NCBI RefSeq assembly: GCF_030009775.1
Contig: NZ_JASCTH010000001.1
Location: 522,401-566,502 of the forward strand
Length of the DNA stretch: 44,102 bases
Origin: Actinoplanes sandaracinus
Lineage (GTDB): Bacteria; Actinomycetota; Actinomycetes; Mycobacteriales; Micromonosporaceae
Direction: 5' to 3'
Part shown: positions 1-7,127 of the stretch, in pieces
Position numbering within the stretch: the first letter of the stretch is position 1
How the letters are laid out: every line of letters starts with the position of its first letter
Notes under the pieces: model-generated
What the model was told of the DNA's origin: nothing
Seen by the model: the letters and a program-made list of their open reading frames with translations, nothing else
Databases searched by the model: none
Translations under genes and position numbers: made by a program

Positions 1-256
1 GGCCTGGCCCCCCGCCGCGGCGGCCCCGCGGCGCCGGGGGGGGGGGGTTCCGGCGCTCGACGGGAACCCCGTCGAGCGCCACGGTGCCGCCGTCGACGGC
101 GAGCTGACCGCCGATCAGCGCGAACAGGGTCGACTTGCCGGCGCCGTTGGGGCCGATCACGGCGCGCAGCTCGCCGGGGGCGACCGTCAGACTCACGTCG
201 CGGACGGCGTAGACGCCCCCGAACGCGCGGGAGACCTCGTCGACGGTCAGTTTCAC
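1..256 (-). CDS. ABC transporter ATP-binding protein, LivG-like (partial, C-terminus outside window)
   Basis: N-terminal 85 codons of an ABC ATPase. Walker A GPNGAGKS lies at residues 35-42, followed by the usual beta-strand and a DGG turn. The GTG start (254-256) shares four bases (GTGA) with the stop of the upstream solute-binding gene, so the two are translationally coupled and form one transport operon of the branched-chain amino acid (HAAT) type, energising uptake at the inner membrane. The last codons read (positions 1-48, with 12 consecutive G at 36-47) become low-complexity Pro/Arg/Gly and do not look like the expected Q-loop approach, so the extreme left edge may contain sequence errors. 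Whether it is LivG- or LivF-type cannot be decided from this fragment. Confidence 0.85.
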   Translation of the reverse strand, partial: MKLTVDEVSRAFGGVYAVRDVSLTVAPGELRAVIGPNGAGKSTLFALIGGQLAVDGGTVALDGVPVERRNPPPPAPRGRRGGGPG

Positions 257-1419
257 TTGAACCGGCCCCGGGAGAACTCGGTGGGGACGAACTTTCCGGT
301 CTCGATCGTGTTGATCGCGATGAAGTCGGTGCCCAGGCCGGAGTGGTTGGCAGCCGAGTAGGTGTAGGTGCCGTTCGGGGTGGTCAGGGTGAGGTTTTCG
401 AGGGCGTCGCGGACCTTCTTCCGGTCGGTGCCGCCGGCCTTGGCCATCGCGGCGGCCAGCAGTTTGACGCCGCTGTATCCGTCCTGCGCGAACTGCGGCG
501 GCGAGTAGCCGTACTTCGTGGTGAAGGTTGTGGTCAGTTCGTCGACGGCGGTCTTCAGTTCGCCGGCCGGGAGGTGTTCGCCGACGACACCGACCGAACT
601 GGCGATGACGGCGCCCTCGGCGGCCGGGCCGGCCGGTTCGAGGAAGAGTCTGCTGGCCTGCGCGCCGGTGAGGACCAGCGGGACGGTCAGGCCGGACGCG
701 TCGTACTGCTTGGTCAGGGCCACGGCGGGGGCGCCGGTCGCCCAGACCATCAGCGCCTGCGCGCCGGACGAGCGGACGTGGGTGAAGACGGCGCCGAACT
801 CGGTCGCGGTGGTCTGGAACTCCTCGACCGGGCCGACGGTGACGCCGTACTGGGCGGCTTTCGCCTGGAGGCCCTTCGCGCCGGCGACCGCGTAACTGCT
901 CTTCGTGTCGTAGGCGAGGGCGACCTTCGTGAGGCCCGCGGACTGGAAGTACTGCAGGGCGGCCTCGGCATAGGTGCCAGAGGTGGCCGGGACGACGAAC
1001 ACATACGGATGGATGGGGGTGACCTGTTCGTCGGCCGGGGTCAGCGAGACGTAGGGGATCTCCTCGCGGTCGACCAGCGGGATGGTCGCGAGAGCCGAGT
1101 TGCTGAACGGTGACCCGATGATCGCGTCGGAGCCGTCCTTGAGCTCGTTGAAGGCGAGAACCGCCTGGTCGGGCTGGCTCTTGTCGTCGCGGACGGCCAG
1201 TTCGATCCGCCGGCCGCCTATGCCACCGGCGGCGTTGATCTGCTCGACGGCGAGGGCCACGGACTTCTGGTTCTCGGTGCCGAGCGGCGAGTAGTTGCCG
1301 GTCAGCGAGACGATCTGGCCGACCCGGATCGGGTCACCCTGGTCGCCTTGGTCGTCGCTGCACGCGGGCAGGGAGATCGTGAGGATGAGGACGGCCAGGA
1401 AGGCCCATGGCTTGCGCAC
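253..1419 (-). CDS. Branched-chain-amino-acid-type ABC transporter substrate-binding lipoprotein (LivK-like)
   Basis: 388-residue extracytoplasmic solute receptor. It has a signal peptide with lipobox LPAC (Cys20 lipidated), then a type I periplasmic-binding fold beginning PIRVGQIVSLTG, with the LivK-like AVEQINAAGGIGGRRIEL segment near residue 60. GTG start at 1419 is preceded 5 nt upstream by a perfect AGGAGG. Its stop overlaps the GTG of the following ATPase. The promoter (-35 TTGACG, -10 TAACTT on this strand) lies inside the palindrome shared with the divergent PaaX-like gene, so expression is probably repressed by that regulator. The ligand cannot be told; the family covers amino acids, amides, urea and aromatic acids. 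Family assignment is firm, substrate is unknown. Confidence 0.93.
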   Translation of the reverse strand: MRKPWAFLAVLILTISLPACSDDQGDQGDPIRVGQIVSLTGNYSPLGTENQKSVALAVEQINAAGGIGGRRIELAVRDDKSQPDQAVLAFNELKDGSDAIIGSPFSNSALATIPLVDREEIPYVSLTPADEQVTPIHPYVFVVPATSGTYAEAALQYFQSAGLTKVALAYDTKSSYAVAGAKGLQAKAAQYGVTVGPVEEFQTTATEFGAVFTHVRSSGAQALMVWATGAPAVALTKQYDASGLTVPLVLTGAQASRLFLEPAGPAAEGAVIASSVGVVGEHLPAGELKTAVDELTTTFTTKYGYSPPQFAQDGYSGVKLLAAAMAKAGGTDRKKVRDALENLTLTTPNGTYTYSAANHSGLGTDFIAINTIETGKFVPTEFSRGRFK

Positions 1420-1446
1420 GATGACCTCCTCGATGAGGATCCATCG

Positions 1447-1491
1447 AAGTTAGGCTCTTTCTTCGACGGCCGTCAAGAAATTGCCTAACAT
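1447..1491. promoter_or_regulatory. Divergent promoters with 41-bp operator palindrome
   Basis: An imperfect palindrome at 1449-1489 has outer arms GTTAGGC/GCCTAAC, middle arms TTTCTT/AAGAAA and a core GACGGCCGTC, with one extra base on the left. It covers both promoters. Plus strand (PaaX-like): -35 TTCGAC 1462-1467, 18-nt spacer, -10 TAACAT 1486-1491. Minus strand (transporter): -35 TTGACG 1471-1476, 18-nt spacer, -10 TAACTT 1447-1452. The geometry fits autorepression plus control of the transporter by the adjacent regulator. The boxes are read by eye. Confidence 0.7.
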
Positions 1492-1498
1492 CTTCTCC

Positions 1499-2392
1499 AT
1501 GGTGGCGAATCCACAGACGCTGATGCTCATGCTGCTCGGCGACTTCGTGCTGGACAGAGACGTGTGCGTCTTCTCCGGCAGCGCGATCGACGCCCTCGGC
1601 CGGCTCGGCGTCTCCTCGCACGCCACCCGGTCCACACTGTCCCGGATGGTCACCCGCGGGCTCCTGCGCCGGCAGCGGCACGGCCGCAAGATGTACTTCG
1701 GACTCACCGGCCGGGCCGCCGCGATACTGCACGACGGCCGCTCCCGCATCTGGGACACCGGCGCCGTCAACGACCGCTGGGACGGCACCTGGACGCTGCT
1801 CTGTTTCTCGCTGCCCGAAGCCTGGCAGCGGCAACGACACGACCTGCGCTCCCAGCTGGCGTGGTCGGGGTTCGGGCCGCTGCAGGGCGGTCTGTGGATC
1901 GCACCGGGCGCCGTGCCCGCCCAGGACATCGTCACCGGGCTGGGCCTCTCCGCGCACGCCCGGGTCTTCCACGCGACGGCCGCCGATCTCACCGACATCG
2001 GCGGCATGGTCCGGGACGCCTACGACCTGCCGGCGCTCGCGGCCCGCTACCAGGAGTTCCTGCACCGCTGGGAGGGCTCTCCCCCACTGGCCGACCCGAT
2101 CGCCGCCCGTCTCACCCTGGTCGCCGAGTGGCTCGACGCCATCCGCCGCGACCCGCGCCTGCCGGTCGAGCACCTGCCGCCGGACTGGCCCGCGGTGCGG
2201 GCGCAGAAACTCTTCCGCGACCTCGACACCGCCTTGCTGCCCCCGGCGCGCTCCCTGGCCGCGTCCCTCCTGGACCTACAGCCCGATCTGGTACGCGCCC
2301 CGCCGCCCCCGACCGCACCTGCCCGCTCCGCCGCCGGCCTCGGCCCGGCCGCACCCGACCGCAGCGTGGCGCCGGACACCGGCCGGCCGTAG
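1499..2392 (+). CDS. PaaX-like transcriptional repressor
   Basis: 297 residues from ATG 1499. It has an N-terminal winged helix (GVSSHATRSTLSRMVTRGLL, then a KMYFGLT wing), a central WDGTWTLLCFSLPE segment and a C-terminal effector domain, the layout of PaaX/PhlP-type repressors, which bind CoA thioesters in known cases. A longer frame starts at TTG 1481, but that codon sits in the right arm of the operator palindrome. ATG 1499 lies 7 nt after a TAACAT -10 box with no Shine-Dalgarno, so a leaderless start at 1499 is preferred. Divergent from the LivK-like gene, which it probably controls. The C-terminus after about residue 275 is Pro/Ala-rich and poorly conserved-looking. Confidence 0.85.
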   Translation: MVANPQTLMLMLLGDFVLDRDVCVFSGSAIDALGRLGVSSHATRSTLSRMVTRGLLRRQRHGRKMYFGLTGRAAAILHDGRSRIWDTGAVNDRWDGTWTLLCFSLPEAWQRQRHDLRSQLAWSGFGPLQGGLWIAPGAVPAQDIVTGLGLSAHARVFHATAADLTDIGGMVRDAYDLPALAARYQEFLHRWEGSPPLADPIAARLTLVAEWLDAIRRDPRLPVEHLPPDWPAVRAQKLFRDLDTALLPPARSLAASLLDLQPDLVRAPPPPTAPARSAAGLGPAAPDRSVAPDTGRP

Positions 2393-2455
2393 CTCGGACA
2401 GGTCACGGCAACGCCGGAACGTCGGCGCGCAACGGCCGACCGAACCGGCCGTCGC

Positions 2456-3181
2456 TCAGACGCCCAGCAGGGCGGCGGCGGACGGGAGATCGGGGACGCA
2501 CGCGGTGGCGGCGGGGGCGTCGGGGGCGTCGGCGTACTCGCCGGTGCGGACCCGGATGGAACGGGCCCCCAGGGCCGCCGCGACGGCCATGTCCCGGGCG
2601 GGGCGGTCGCCGATCACCACCAGGTCAGAGGGGCGCACCCCCAGCGTCTCGGCCACCTGGCGCAGACCTTCGGGGTGAGGTTTGCGCAGCGTACGGCCAC
2701 CGAGCTCGTCGGTGATGACGATCGTGGCGAAGGAGTGGGCCAGGCCGGTCGCGGCCAGTTTGGCGCGCTGGATGACCGGGTCGCCGTCGGTCAGGCAGCC
2801 CACCGGGTAGCGCGAGCTGATAGCGGTCAGGGCGGCCAGCGCGCCGGGGTAGCGGGGCAGACGCCGAGGTCGGTAGGCGGTGAAGGCCGCGACCAGGGCC
2901 GGGATGAGGTCGGCGGCCAGGTCGGGGGCGATGCCGTAGGCGGCCAGGGCGCGGTCGATGGCGCCGCCGCGGTCGGAGCCGGCGACGATGGCGCCGCCGC
3001 GGTCGGAGCCGGCGACGAGTTGGCGGCGTACCGCCCGGCTGAGGCGGACCTGGTCGAGTCCGGCTGCGGCGCCGGCACGGCCGACCGCGCGGGAGGCGCC
3101 GTACAGGTAGGCGGACTGCGGGAAGAGGGTGTCGTCGAGGTCGACGACGACGGCCAGGGGCGGCCGCTCGATCAAGGTCAT
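2456..3181 (-). CDS. HAD-superfamily hydrolase
   Basis: 241 residues from ATG 3181; a longer frame to 3250 adds a Ser/Arg-rich stretch that looks non-coding. HAD motif I is DLDDT (residues 14-18, nucleophile Asp14), the lysine of motif III is in RKPHPEG, and motif IV is GDRPARDM. An alpha-helical cap lies between motifs I and II, the type I layout of phosphoglycolate phosphatase-like or pyrophosphatase enzymes acting on small phosphorylated metabolites in the cytoplasm. The cap contains an in-frame 10-residue tandem duplication (AGSDRGGAI twice) made by a 30-bp DNA repeat. The precise substrate cannot be named. Confidence 0.88.
   Translation of the reverse strand: MTLIERPPLAVVVDLDDTLFPQSAYLYGASRAVGRAGAAAGLDQVRLSRAVRRQLVAGSDRGGAIVAGSDRGGAIDRALAAYGIAPDLAADLIPALVAAFTAYRPRRLPRYPGALAALTAISSRYPVGCLTDGDPVIQRAKLAATGLAHSFATIVITDELGGRTLRKPHPEGLRQVAETLGVRPSDLVVIGDRPARDMAVAAALGARSIRVRTGEYADAPDAPAATACVPDLPSAAALLGV
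2957..3016. repeat. 30-bp perfect tandem duplication inside HAD gene
   Basis: Two identical 30-bp units, 2957-2986 and 2987-3016, each beginning GATGGCGCCGCC. They add ten residues to the cap domain without breaking the frame. Absence of divergence between the copies suggests a recent slippage event or an assembly artefact. Confidence 0.9.
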
Positions 3182-3237
3182 GCTGTCCACGTCGCTGCTG
3201 CTCTCGCTCTCCGCGGTCCGGACTCCACCCCCGTGGC

Positions 3238-3264
3238 GGCGTGACCTCACCGATCGGTCACGCC
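3238..3264 (-). terminator. Hairpin downstream of slipin gene
   Basis: Perfect 9-bp arms GGCGTGACC (3238-3246) and GGTCACGCC (3256-3264) with a 9-nt loop, about 70 bp after the stop of the slipin gene on the minus strand and just upstream of the HAD gene. No T-tract follows, as is usual in high-GC actinobacteria. It could alternatively be a regulatory site for the HAD gene. Confidence 0.4.
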
Positions 3265-3332
3265 ACCGCGGGGTTGAGGAATCCTCGCGTCCGCGGGATG
3301 GAGGAATCCACCAGGCCCCGGGGCCGCGCAGA

Positions 3333-4145
3333 CTAGGCGTCGGTCAGGCGGTCGCTGTGCTTGTCGAAACCGATGTACAGCCGGGCCGACGCGTTGGCGC
3401 CCAGGGCGCCGAGGGTCTCCAGCTCACGCAGCCGCAGCAGGGCCGGGTGCCGCGCGTACGCCTCGGCGGCCTCGGCCAGCCGCCGCAACGCGTCCACCTC
3501 GGCGTCGGCGCGGATCCGCTTCGCCTCGGCGTCCGCCTCGGCGGCGAGCCGGGCGGCGCTCGCCCGCGACGTCGCCTCCAGCGTCTCCCGGTCGGCCTTG
3601 GTGCGAGCCTCGACCATCTGCGCCTCGGCCATGCGCTGAGCGGTGAGCACCCGGTTCATCACGTCCTGCAGGTTGCCCGGGAAGACCAGGTCCTTCACGT
3701 CGGCCCGGATGATCTGCACGCCGTAGCTCGCCGACACGCCCTCGACGTCACGCAGGATGTCCTCGGAGAGCTGGTTGCGGTTGGTGAGGATGGCCTCCAG
3801 CGTCATCGACGCGAGTGAGCGCCGGGCCGCGAGCTGGACGTCGCTGTAGACGCGGTCGCCGTAGTCGGCCACCCGCTCCATGGCCGCGACCGGGTCGGTC
3901 ACCCGGAAGTGCGTGATGATGTTGACGCGGACCGCGACCTTGTCGGCGGTCAGGATCTCCTGGCCCTTGATGTTGAGCTCACGCTCACGCAGGTCGACCG
4001 GGACGATCTCGACGGTCGGCACCCTCCGGTTCAGGAAACGGCGCTGGGGCAGCTCGTAACGGCCCGGCTCGAGAACTCGGTCGAATCGGCCGTCGATGTA
4101 GCGCAGACCACGGAAACCGCTGCGAATGATCACCTCATTGGACAT
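3333..4145 (-). CDS. SPFH/Band 7 (slipin-type) protein
   Basis: 270 residues. An SPFH domain covers about residues 5-190, with the slipin/stomatin pattern (ITHFRVTDPVAAMERVADYG, YGVQIIRADVKDL). A charged Ala/Glu/Arg-rich coiled coil follows (about 175-235), typical of the oligomerising flotillin/stomatin helix. Unusually there is no N-terminal membrane segment: the protein begins MSNEVIIRSGFRGLRYIDG, so membrane contact would have to be peripheral. ATG 4145 is preceded by GAGGTG. The usual NfeD-type partner is not next to it. Such proteins scaffold membrane microdomains or regulate proteases; which applies here is unknown. Confidence 0.88.
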   Translation of the reverse strand: MSNEVIIRSGFRGLRYIDGRFDRVLEPGRYELPQRRFLNRRVPTVEIVPVDLRERELNIKGQEILTADKVAVRVNIITHFRVTDPVAAMERVADYGDRVYSDVQLAARRSLASMTLEAILTNRNQLSEDILRDVEGVSASYGVQIIRADVKDLVFPGNLQDVMNRVLTAQRMAEAQMVEARTKADRETLEATSRASAARLAAEADAEAKRIRADAEVDALRRLAEAAEAYARHPALLRLRELETLGALGANASARLYIGFDKHSDRLTDA

Positions 4146-4154
4146 GGCACACCT

Positions 4155-4186
4155 CTGTTGCGAAGAAAGACTGTTGCGAAGAAAGA
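4155..4186. repeat. 16-bp perfect tandem repeat in slipin leader
   Basis: The unit CTGTTGCGAAGAAAGA occurs at 4155-4170 and again at 4171-4186, ten bases upstream of the slipin start codon on the minus strand. It duplicates part of the 5' untranslated or promoter region and may alter spacing or translation of that gene. Confidence 0.9.
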
Positions 4187-4359
4187 AAGGGTGGCCCCGT
4201 AGCGGTTCCGATCTGAAGGATCAGACGCTGATGATGGCAGCGGACAAGCTCGGTTTGATCGCCAGTGCGCTCGCTGCTTAGGCGCTTTCTTCTGAAGCCG
4301 CCGGGGCCGGATCGATCATCGCAAACGCCGGGCGGCGGCCACAACGCAATATCGAACGG

Positions 4360-5244
4360 TCACCAGCGCAGCCGCAGCCCGAGCCGCCGCGACGGGACGT
4401 CCGGGTCGTCCGCGTCGACGACGGCGTGCAGCCGGACACCGCCGGCGGTGGTCTCGCGGACCGCCAGCCCCTCCACCTTCGCGGCGCCCGGGATCTCCAC
4501 CACAACCGGGCCGTCGTCGTCCAGCAGGGCCAGCGCGGAGCCGGTGACCGGGCCGTCGTCGATCGCGTTCGGAGTGTCCTCGGCGGCGGCGCTGACCAGC
4601 ACCCGGCCGTCGGCGAGCGCCACCGCGTCGGTGACGGCCAGCGCGACTCCCGCGACGGCGCCCAGGTCGTACCGGCGTACCCCCTCGATGTCGATCTTTT
4701 CGGCCGGGCCGTCGCCGTGGACCGCGGCGAGCAGCGCCGCCACGTCGAGATCGACGCACGCCGTCGGCGTGCCGGCGGTGGGGTTGCCCCGCTGGAACCA
4801 GCGCAACCGGTCGCCGATCAGGCAGGCGCCCTCCAGGTTGAGCTGGTCCTCGCGCAGGCCGAGAGCGGCCGCGACCGCCTGGTACGCCGGCCGCAGGTCG
4901 GCGACCACCGGGGCCGCGCCGGGCCGCACCAGCGACACCCGGGTCCGGGCCGGCGACGAGCCCGAGCCGAGCAGCAGGACACCGCCGCCTGGCACCGCGC
5001 ACGCCGCCTCGAAGTCCGGTTTCAGATGCTTGGTGCCGGCCGCGGAGCTGAAGACCTCCAGCCCGCCGACCGGATCGGCCACCCGGACCGGGGTCACCGA
5101 ACCCGGCCGCCACCAGGCCGCGTGGGTGGCGTCGTCCTGAACGACCAGCCAGCCGTCACCGAACGCGGCGATCGCCGAGGCGGCCCGCACCGGCGAGCCG
5201 TCGTCGAAGACCAGTTCCGCGTTCTCCTCGATCTCCAGCAGCAC
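4360..5244 (-). CDS. Conserved hypothetical, beta-propeller-like (DUF6910/DUF6929-like guess)
   Basis: 294 residues with no signal peptide or membrane segment. Many short beta-strand-like stretches with GDGW, GGGVLLLGSGS, GACLIGDRLRWFQRGN and EIPGAAKVEGLAVR suggest a single-chain propeller or related all-beta fold. GTG start at 5244 is preceded by GAGAGGA at 7 nt spacing. It ends 215 bp upstream of the slipin start on the same strand and is followed by no obvious partner. The DUF name is from memory of similar actinobacterial proteins and is not secure; no catalytic motif is apparent. That it is a real gene is well supported by frame, start and composition. Confidence 0.75.
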   Translation of the reverse strand: MLLEIEENAELVFDDGSPVRAASAIAAFGDGWLVVQDDATHAAWWRPGSVTPVRVADPVGGLEVFSSAAGTKHLKPDFEAACAVPGGGVLLLGSGSSPARTRVSLVRPGAAPVVADLRPAYQAVAAALGLREDQLNLEGACLIGDRLRWFQRGNPTAGTPTACVDLDVAALLAAVHGDGPAEKIDIEGVRRYDLGAVAGVALAVTDAVALADGRVLVSAAAEDTPNAIDDGPVTGSALALLDDDGPVVVEIPGAAKVEGLAVRETTAGGVRLHAVVDADDPDVPSRRLGLRLRW

Positions 5245-5284
5245 GAGACGATCCTCTCACCGTTCGCGTGCTCCGGCCTGTCGC

Positions 5285-5716
5285 TCAGCGCAGGCTGGCG
5301 CCGTACACGTGGGACACCTTGAGCGCCATCAGGACGCGCCGGTCGGCGACCATGACCTGCCGGTACTCGTCCCAGTCCGGATGCTCCCCGGCCGCGCTAC
5401 GGTAGTAGCCGACCAGCGCCTCCACCTCGGGCCCGTGCGGGTCGGCGCCCGGCCCGGTGAGCGTCACCGCGCCCTCGGCGGTCGCCCAGGACCAGCCGTC
5501 CGCGCTGGTCACCTCCAGGGCCGCCCGCGGGTCCCGGCGCAGGTTGGCGGTCTTCGCCCGCCCTTCGGTCACCGAGACGTAGATGGTCTCGGCGTCCCGG
5601 TCGTAGAACGGCGTCACCGGCGACAGCTGCGGCAACCCGTTGGCCTTGATGGTGGCCAGCACACCGATCTTGCTTCCGGCCAGCAATTCACGAGGATCGA
5701 ACGAAGCAGAGGTCAT
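5285..5716 (-). CDS. PPOX-class F420-dependent oxidoreductase
   Basis: 143 residues, the usual length for the small split-barrel flavin/F420 family. It opens with IGVLATIKANGLPQLSPV, followed by FYDRDAETIYVSV, the RAKTANLRRDPRAAL strand-loop that contacts the cofactor phosphate, and a WSWATAEGAVTLTG strand, all typical of Rv1155-like proteins. Cytoplasmic dimer expected. Such enzymes reduce or sequester F420 or biliverdin-type ligands; the substrate here is unknown. ATG start at 5716. It lies 40 bp upstream of the propeller-like gene in the same orientation and may share a transcript with it. Confidence 0.88.
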   Translation of the reverse strand: MTSASFDPRELLAGSKIGVLATIKANGLPQLSPVTPFYDRDAETIYVSVTEGRAKTANLRRDPRAALEVTSADGWSWATAEGAVTLTGPGADPHGPEVEALVGYYRSAAGEHPDWDEYRQVMVADRRVLMALKVSHVYGASLR

Positions 5717-5757
5717 ATTCCTGCCAATTCCCGTTTCCGCCCGGCTATTCCAGATCT

Positions 5758-5776
5758 CCGCGGACAGGGTCCGCGG
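5758..5776 (-). terminator. Hairpin after MFS gene
   Basis: Perfect 8-bp arms CCGCGGAC (5758-5765) and GTCCGCGG (5769-5776) with a 3-nt loop. It lies about 90 bp after the MFS stop on the minus strand and before the PPOX gene, so it most likely separates the two units. Confidence 0.45.
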
Positions 5777-5863
5777 CGAAGCCCGCGCGACAGCGGTGGC
5801 GGCTCCGCGCGTGCCGCCGGGGTCGCCGGAACGGGCGCGGGTCGCCCTGTTCTGTCGCGCAGT

Positions 5864-7102
5864 TCACGCCCGCGCCTCGGCGGGTTTCGGGGCGGCGTCG
5901 AGCGGCAGGTCGCGCAGGTGCCGGATCGGGGTCGACAGGTAGATGATCGGGGACAGCACGGTGAGCGCCCCGAAGATCAGCAGGGTGGCGCGGGCCCCGA
6001 TCGACCCGGCCAGGATGCCGGCAAGCAGGCCTCCGATCGGAATGGCGCCCCAGGAGACGAACTTCACCGTGGCGATCACCCGCGACAGCAGCTCCGGCGG
6101 GCTGGCGAGCATTCGGTAGGTGCGGGTGGTCACGCTGAGCACCACCGTGGAACCGGCGAAGATGAGGTTGCCGGCGGCGAAGGCGACGTAGGCGGTGGTG
6201 CCTGTGCCCAGCGGGATGACGAGCGCGCCTACCACGCCGGCGAGGGCCGCAACGATCAAGCCGCGTGCGGTGCCGACCCGGTCGGTGAACCGGGTGGTCA
6301 GCGCGGCGCCGATGAGCGTGCCGAGGCCGTCGGCGGCGAGCAGCAGCCCGACCATGAGCGGCGACGCGTGCAGCTCGCGGACCAGGTAGAAGGGGAAGAG
6401 GGCCAGCATCGCGCCACAGACGAAGTTCGTCGCGGTGGCGTCCCACATGGCCGGCCCGATGATCGGGTGCCGGAGCACGAAGCGCCAGCCCTCGCGGATC
6501 ATCGTGACCATCGGTGGCCGCTGGGCCGGTCGCTGCACCCGCCGGGCCGGAAGGGTGCGCAGCAGTACGGCGGAGATCAGATAACTGACGGCGTCCACGA
6601 ACAGCGTCGGCACCGCACCCAGCATTTGCACCGCGAGTCCGCCCAGAGACGGCCCGCCGAGCTGGGTGGCGGCGTGCGTGCCGGAGTTGAGGCTGTTGCG
6701 CGCCTGCAACTGCGCGGCCGGCACGATCTCCGGCAGGAAGGTCTGGTTCGCCACGTCGAACAGCACGTTGCCGAAGCTCACGACCAAGGCGACCGCGACC
6801 AACTGGGCCACTGACAGGGCGTCGAACCACCAGGCCAGCGGCACCGACGCGATGGCGAGGGCGCGGATCAGGTCCAGTGCGACCTGCATGCCGCGCAGCG
6901 GCACGCGCTGCACGATGACCCCCGCCGGGAGGCTGACCAGAAGGTACGCGAGATAGCCGGCCGCCGTGATCAGACCCATTTCGAAGGCCGACGCGTCCAG
7001 CACGGTCAGCGCGGTCAGCGGCAGGGCCACCCCGCCGACCGCCGAGCCGAGGTGACTGGACGTACCAGCGACCCACCACCGCCAGAAAGCAGTCAGTTTC
7101 AT
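5864..7102 (-). CDS. MFS transporter
   Basis: 412 residues from ATG 7102 (MKLTAFWRWWVAGTSS); a frame open to 7342 runs over the divergent regulator and is not believed. About 12 hydrophobic segments follow. The A-type MFS loop is seen as GVIVQRVPLRGMQ between helices 2 and 3 and TRFTDRVGTARG in the middle. Resembles actinobacterial multidrug/macrolide-type exporters of the MFS_3 group. The gene is divergent from an HxlR-peroxiredoxin fusion with overlapping -10 boxes, which strongly suggests regulated efflux, possibly of a redox-active or electrophilic compound (inference). Confidence 0.9.
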   Translation of the reverse strand: MKLTAFWRWWVAGTSSHLGSAVGGVALPLTALTVLDASAFEMGLITAAGYLAYLLVSLPAGVIVQRVPLRGMQVALDLIRALAIASVPLAWWFDALSVAQLVAVALVVSFGNVLFDVANQTFLPEIVPAAQLQARNSLNSGTHAATQLGGPSLGGLAVQMLGAVPTLFVDAVSYLISAVLLRTLPARRVQRPAQRPPMVTMIREGWRFVLRHPIIGPAMWDATATNFVCGAMLALFPFYLVRELHASPLMVGLLLAADGLGTLIGAALTTRFTDRVGTARGLIVAALAGVVGALVIPLGTGTTAYVAFAAGNLIFAGSTVVLSVTTRTYRMLASPPELLSRVIATVKFVSWGAIPIGGLLAGILAGSIGARATLLIFGALTVLSPIIYLSTPIRHLRDLPLDAAPKPAEARA

Positions 7103-7111
7103 AATGGAACT

Positions 7112-7121
7112 CACTATAGTG
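7112..7121. promoter_or_regulatory. Shared palindromic divergent -10 region
   Basis: The perfect palindrome CACTATAGTG holds a TATAGT -10 box on each strand (7115-7120 plus; 7113-7118 minus). On the plus strand GTG 7128 lies 7 nt after its -10, fitting a leaderless regulator mRNA. On the minus strand ATG 7102 lies about 10 nt beyond its -10. The two polymerases cannot occupy it together, and a bound dimeric HxlR protein would block both. Confidence 0.6.
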
Positions 7122-7127
7122 GTGGGT

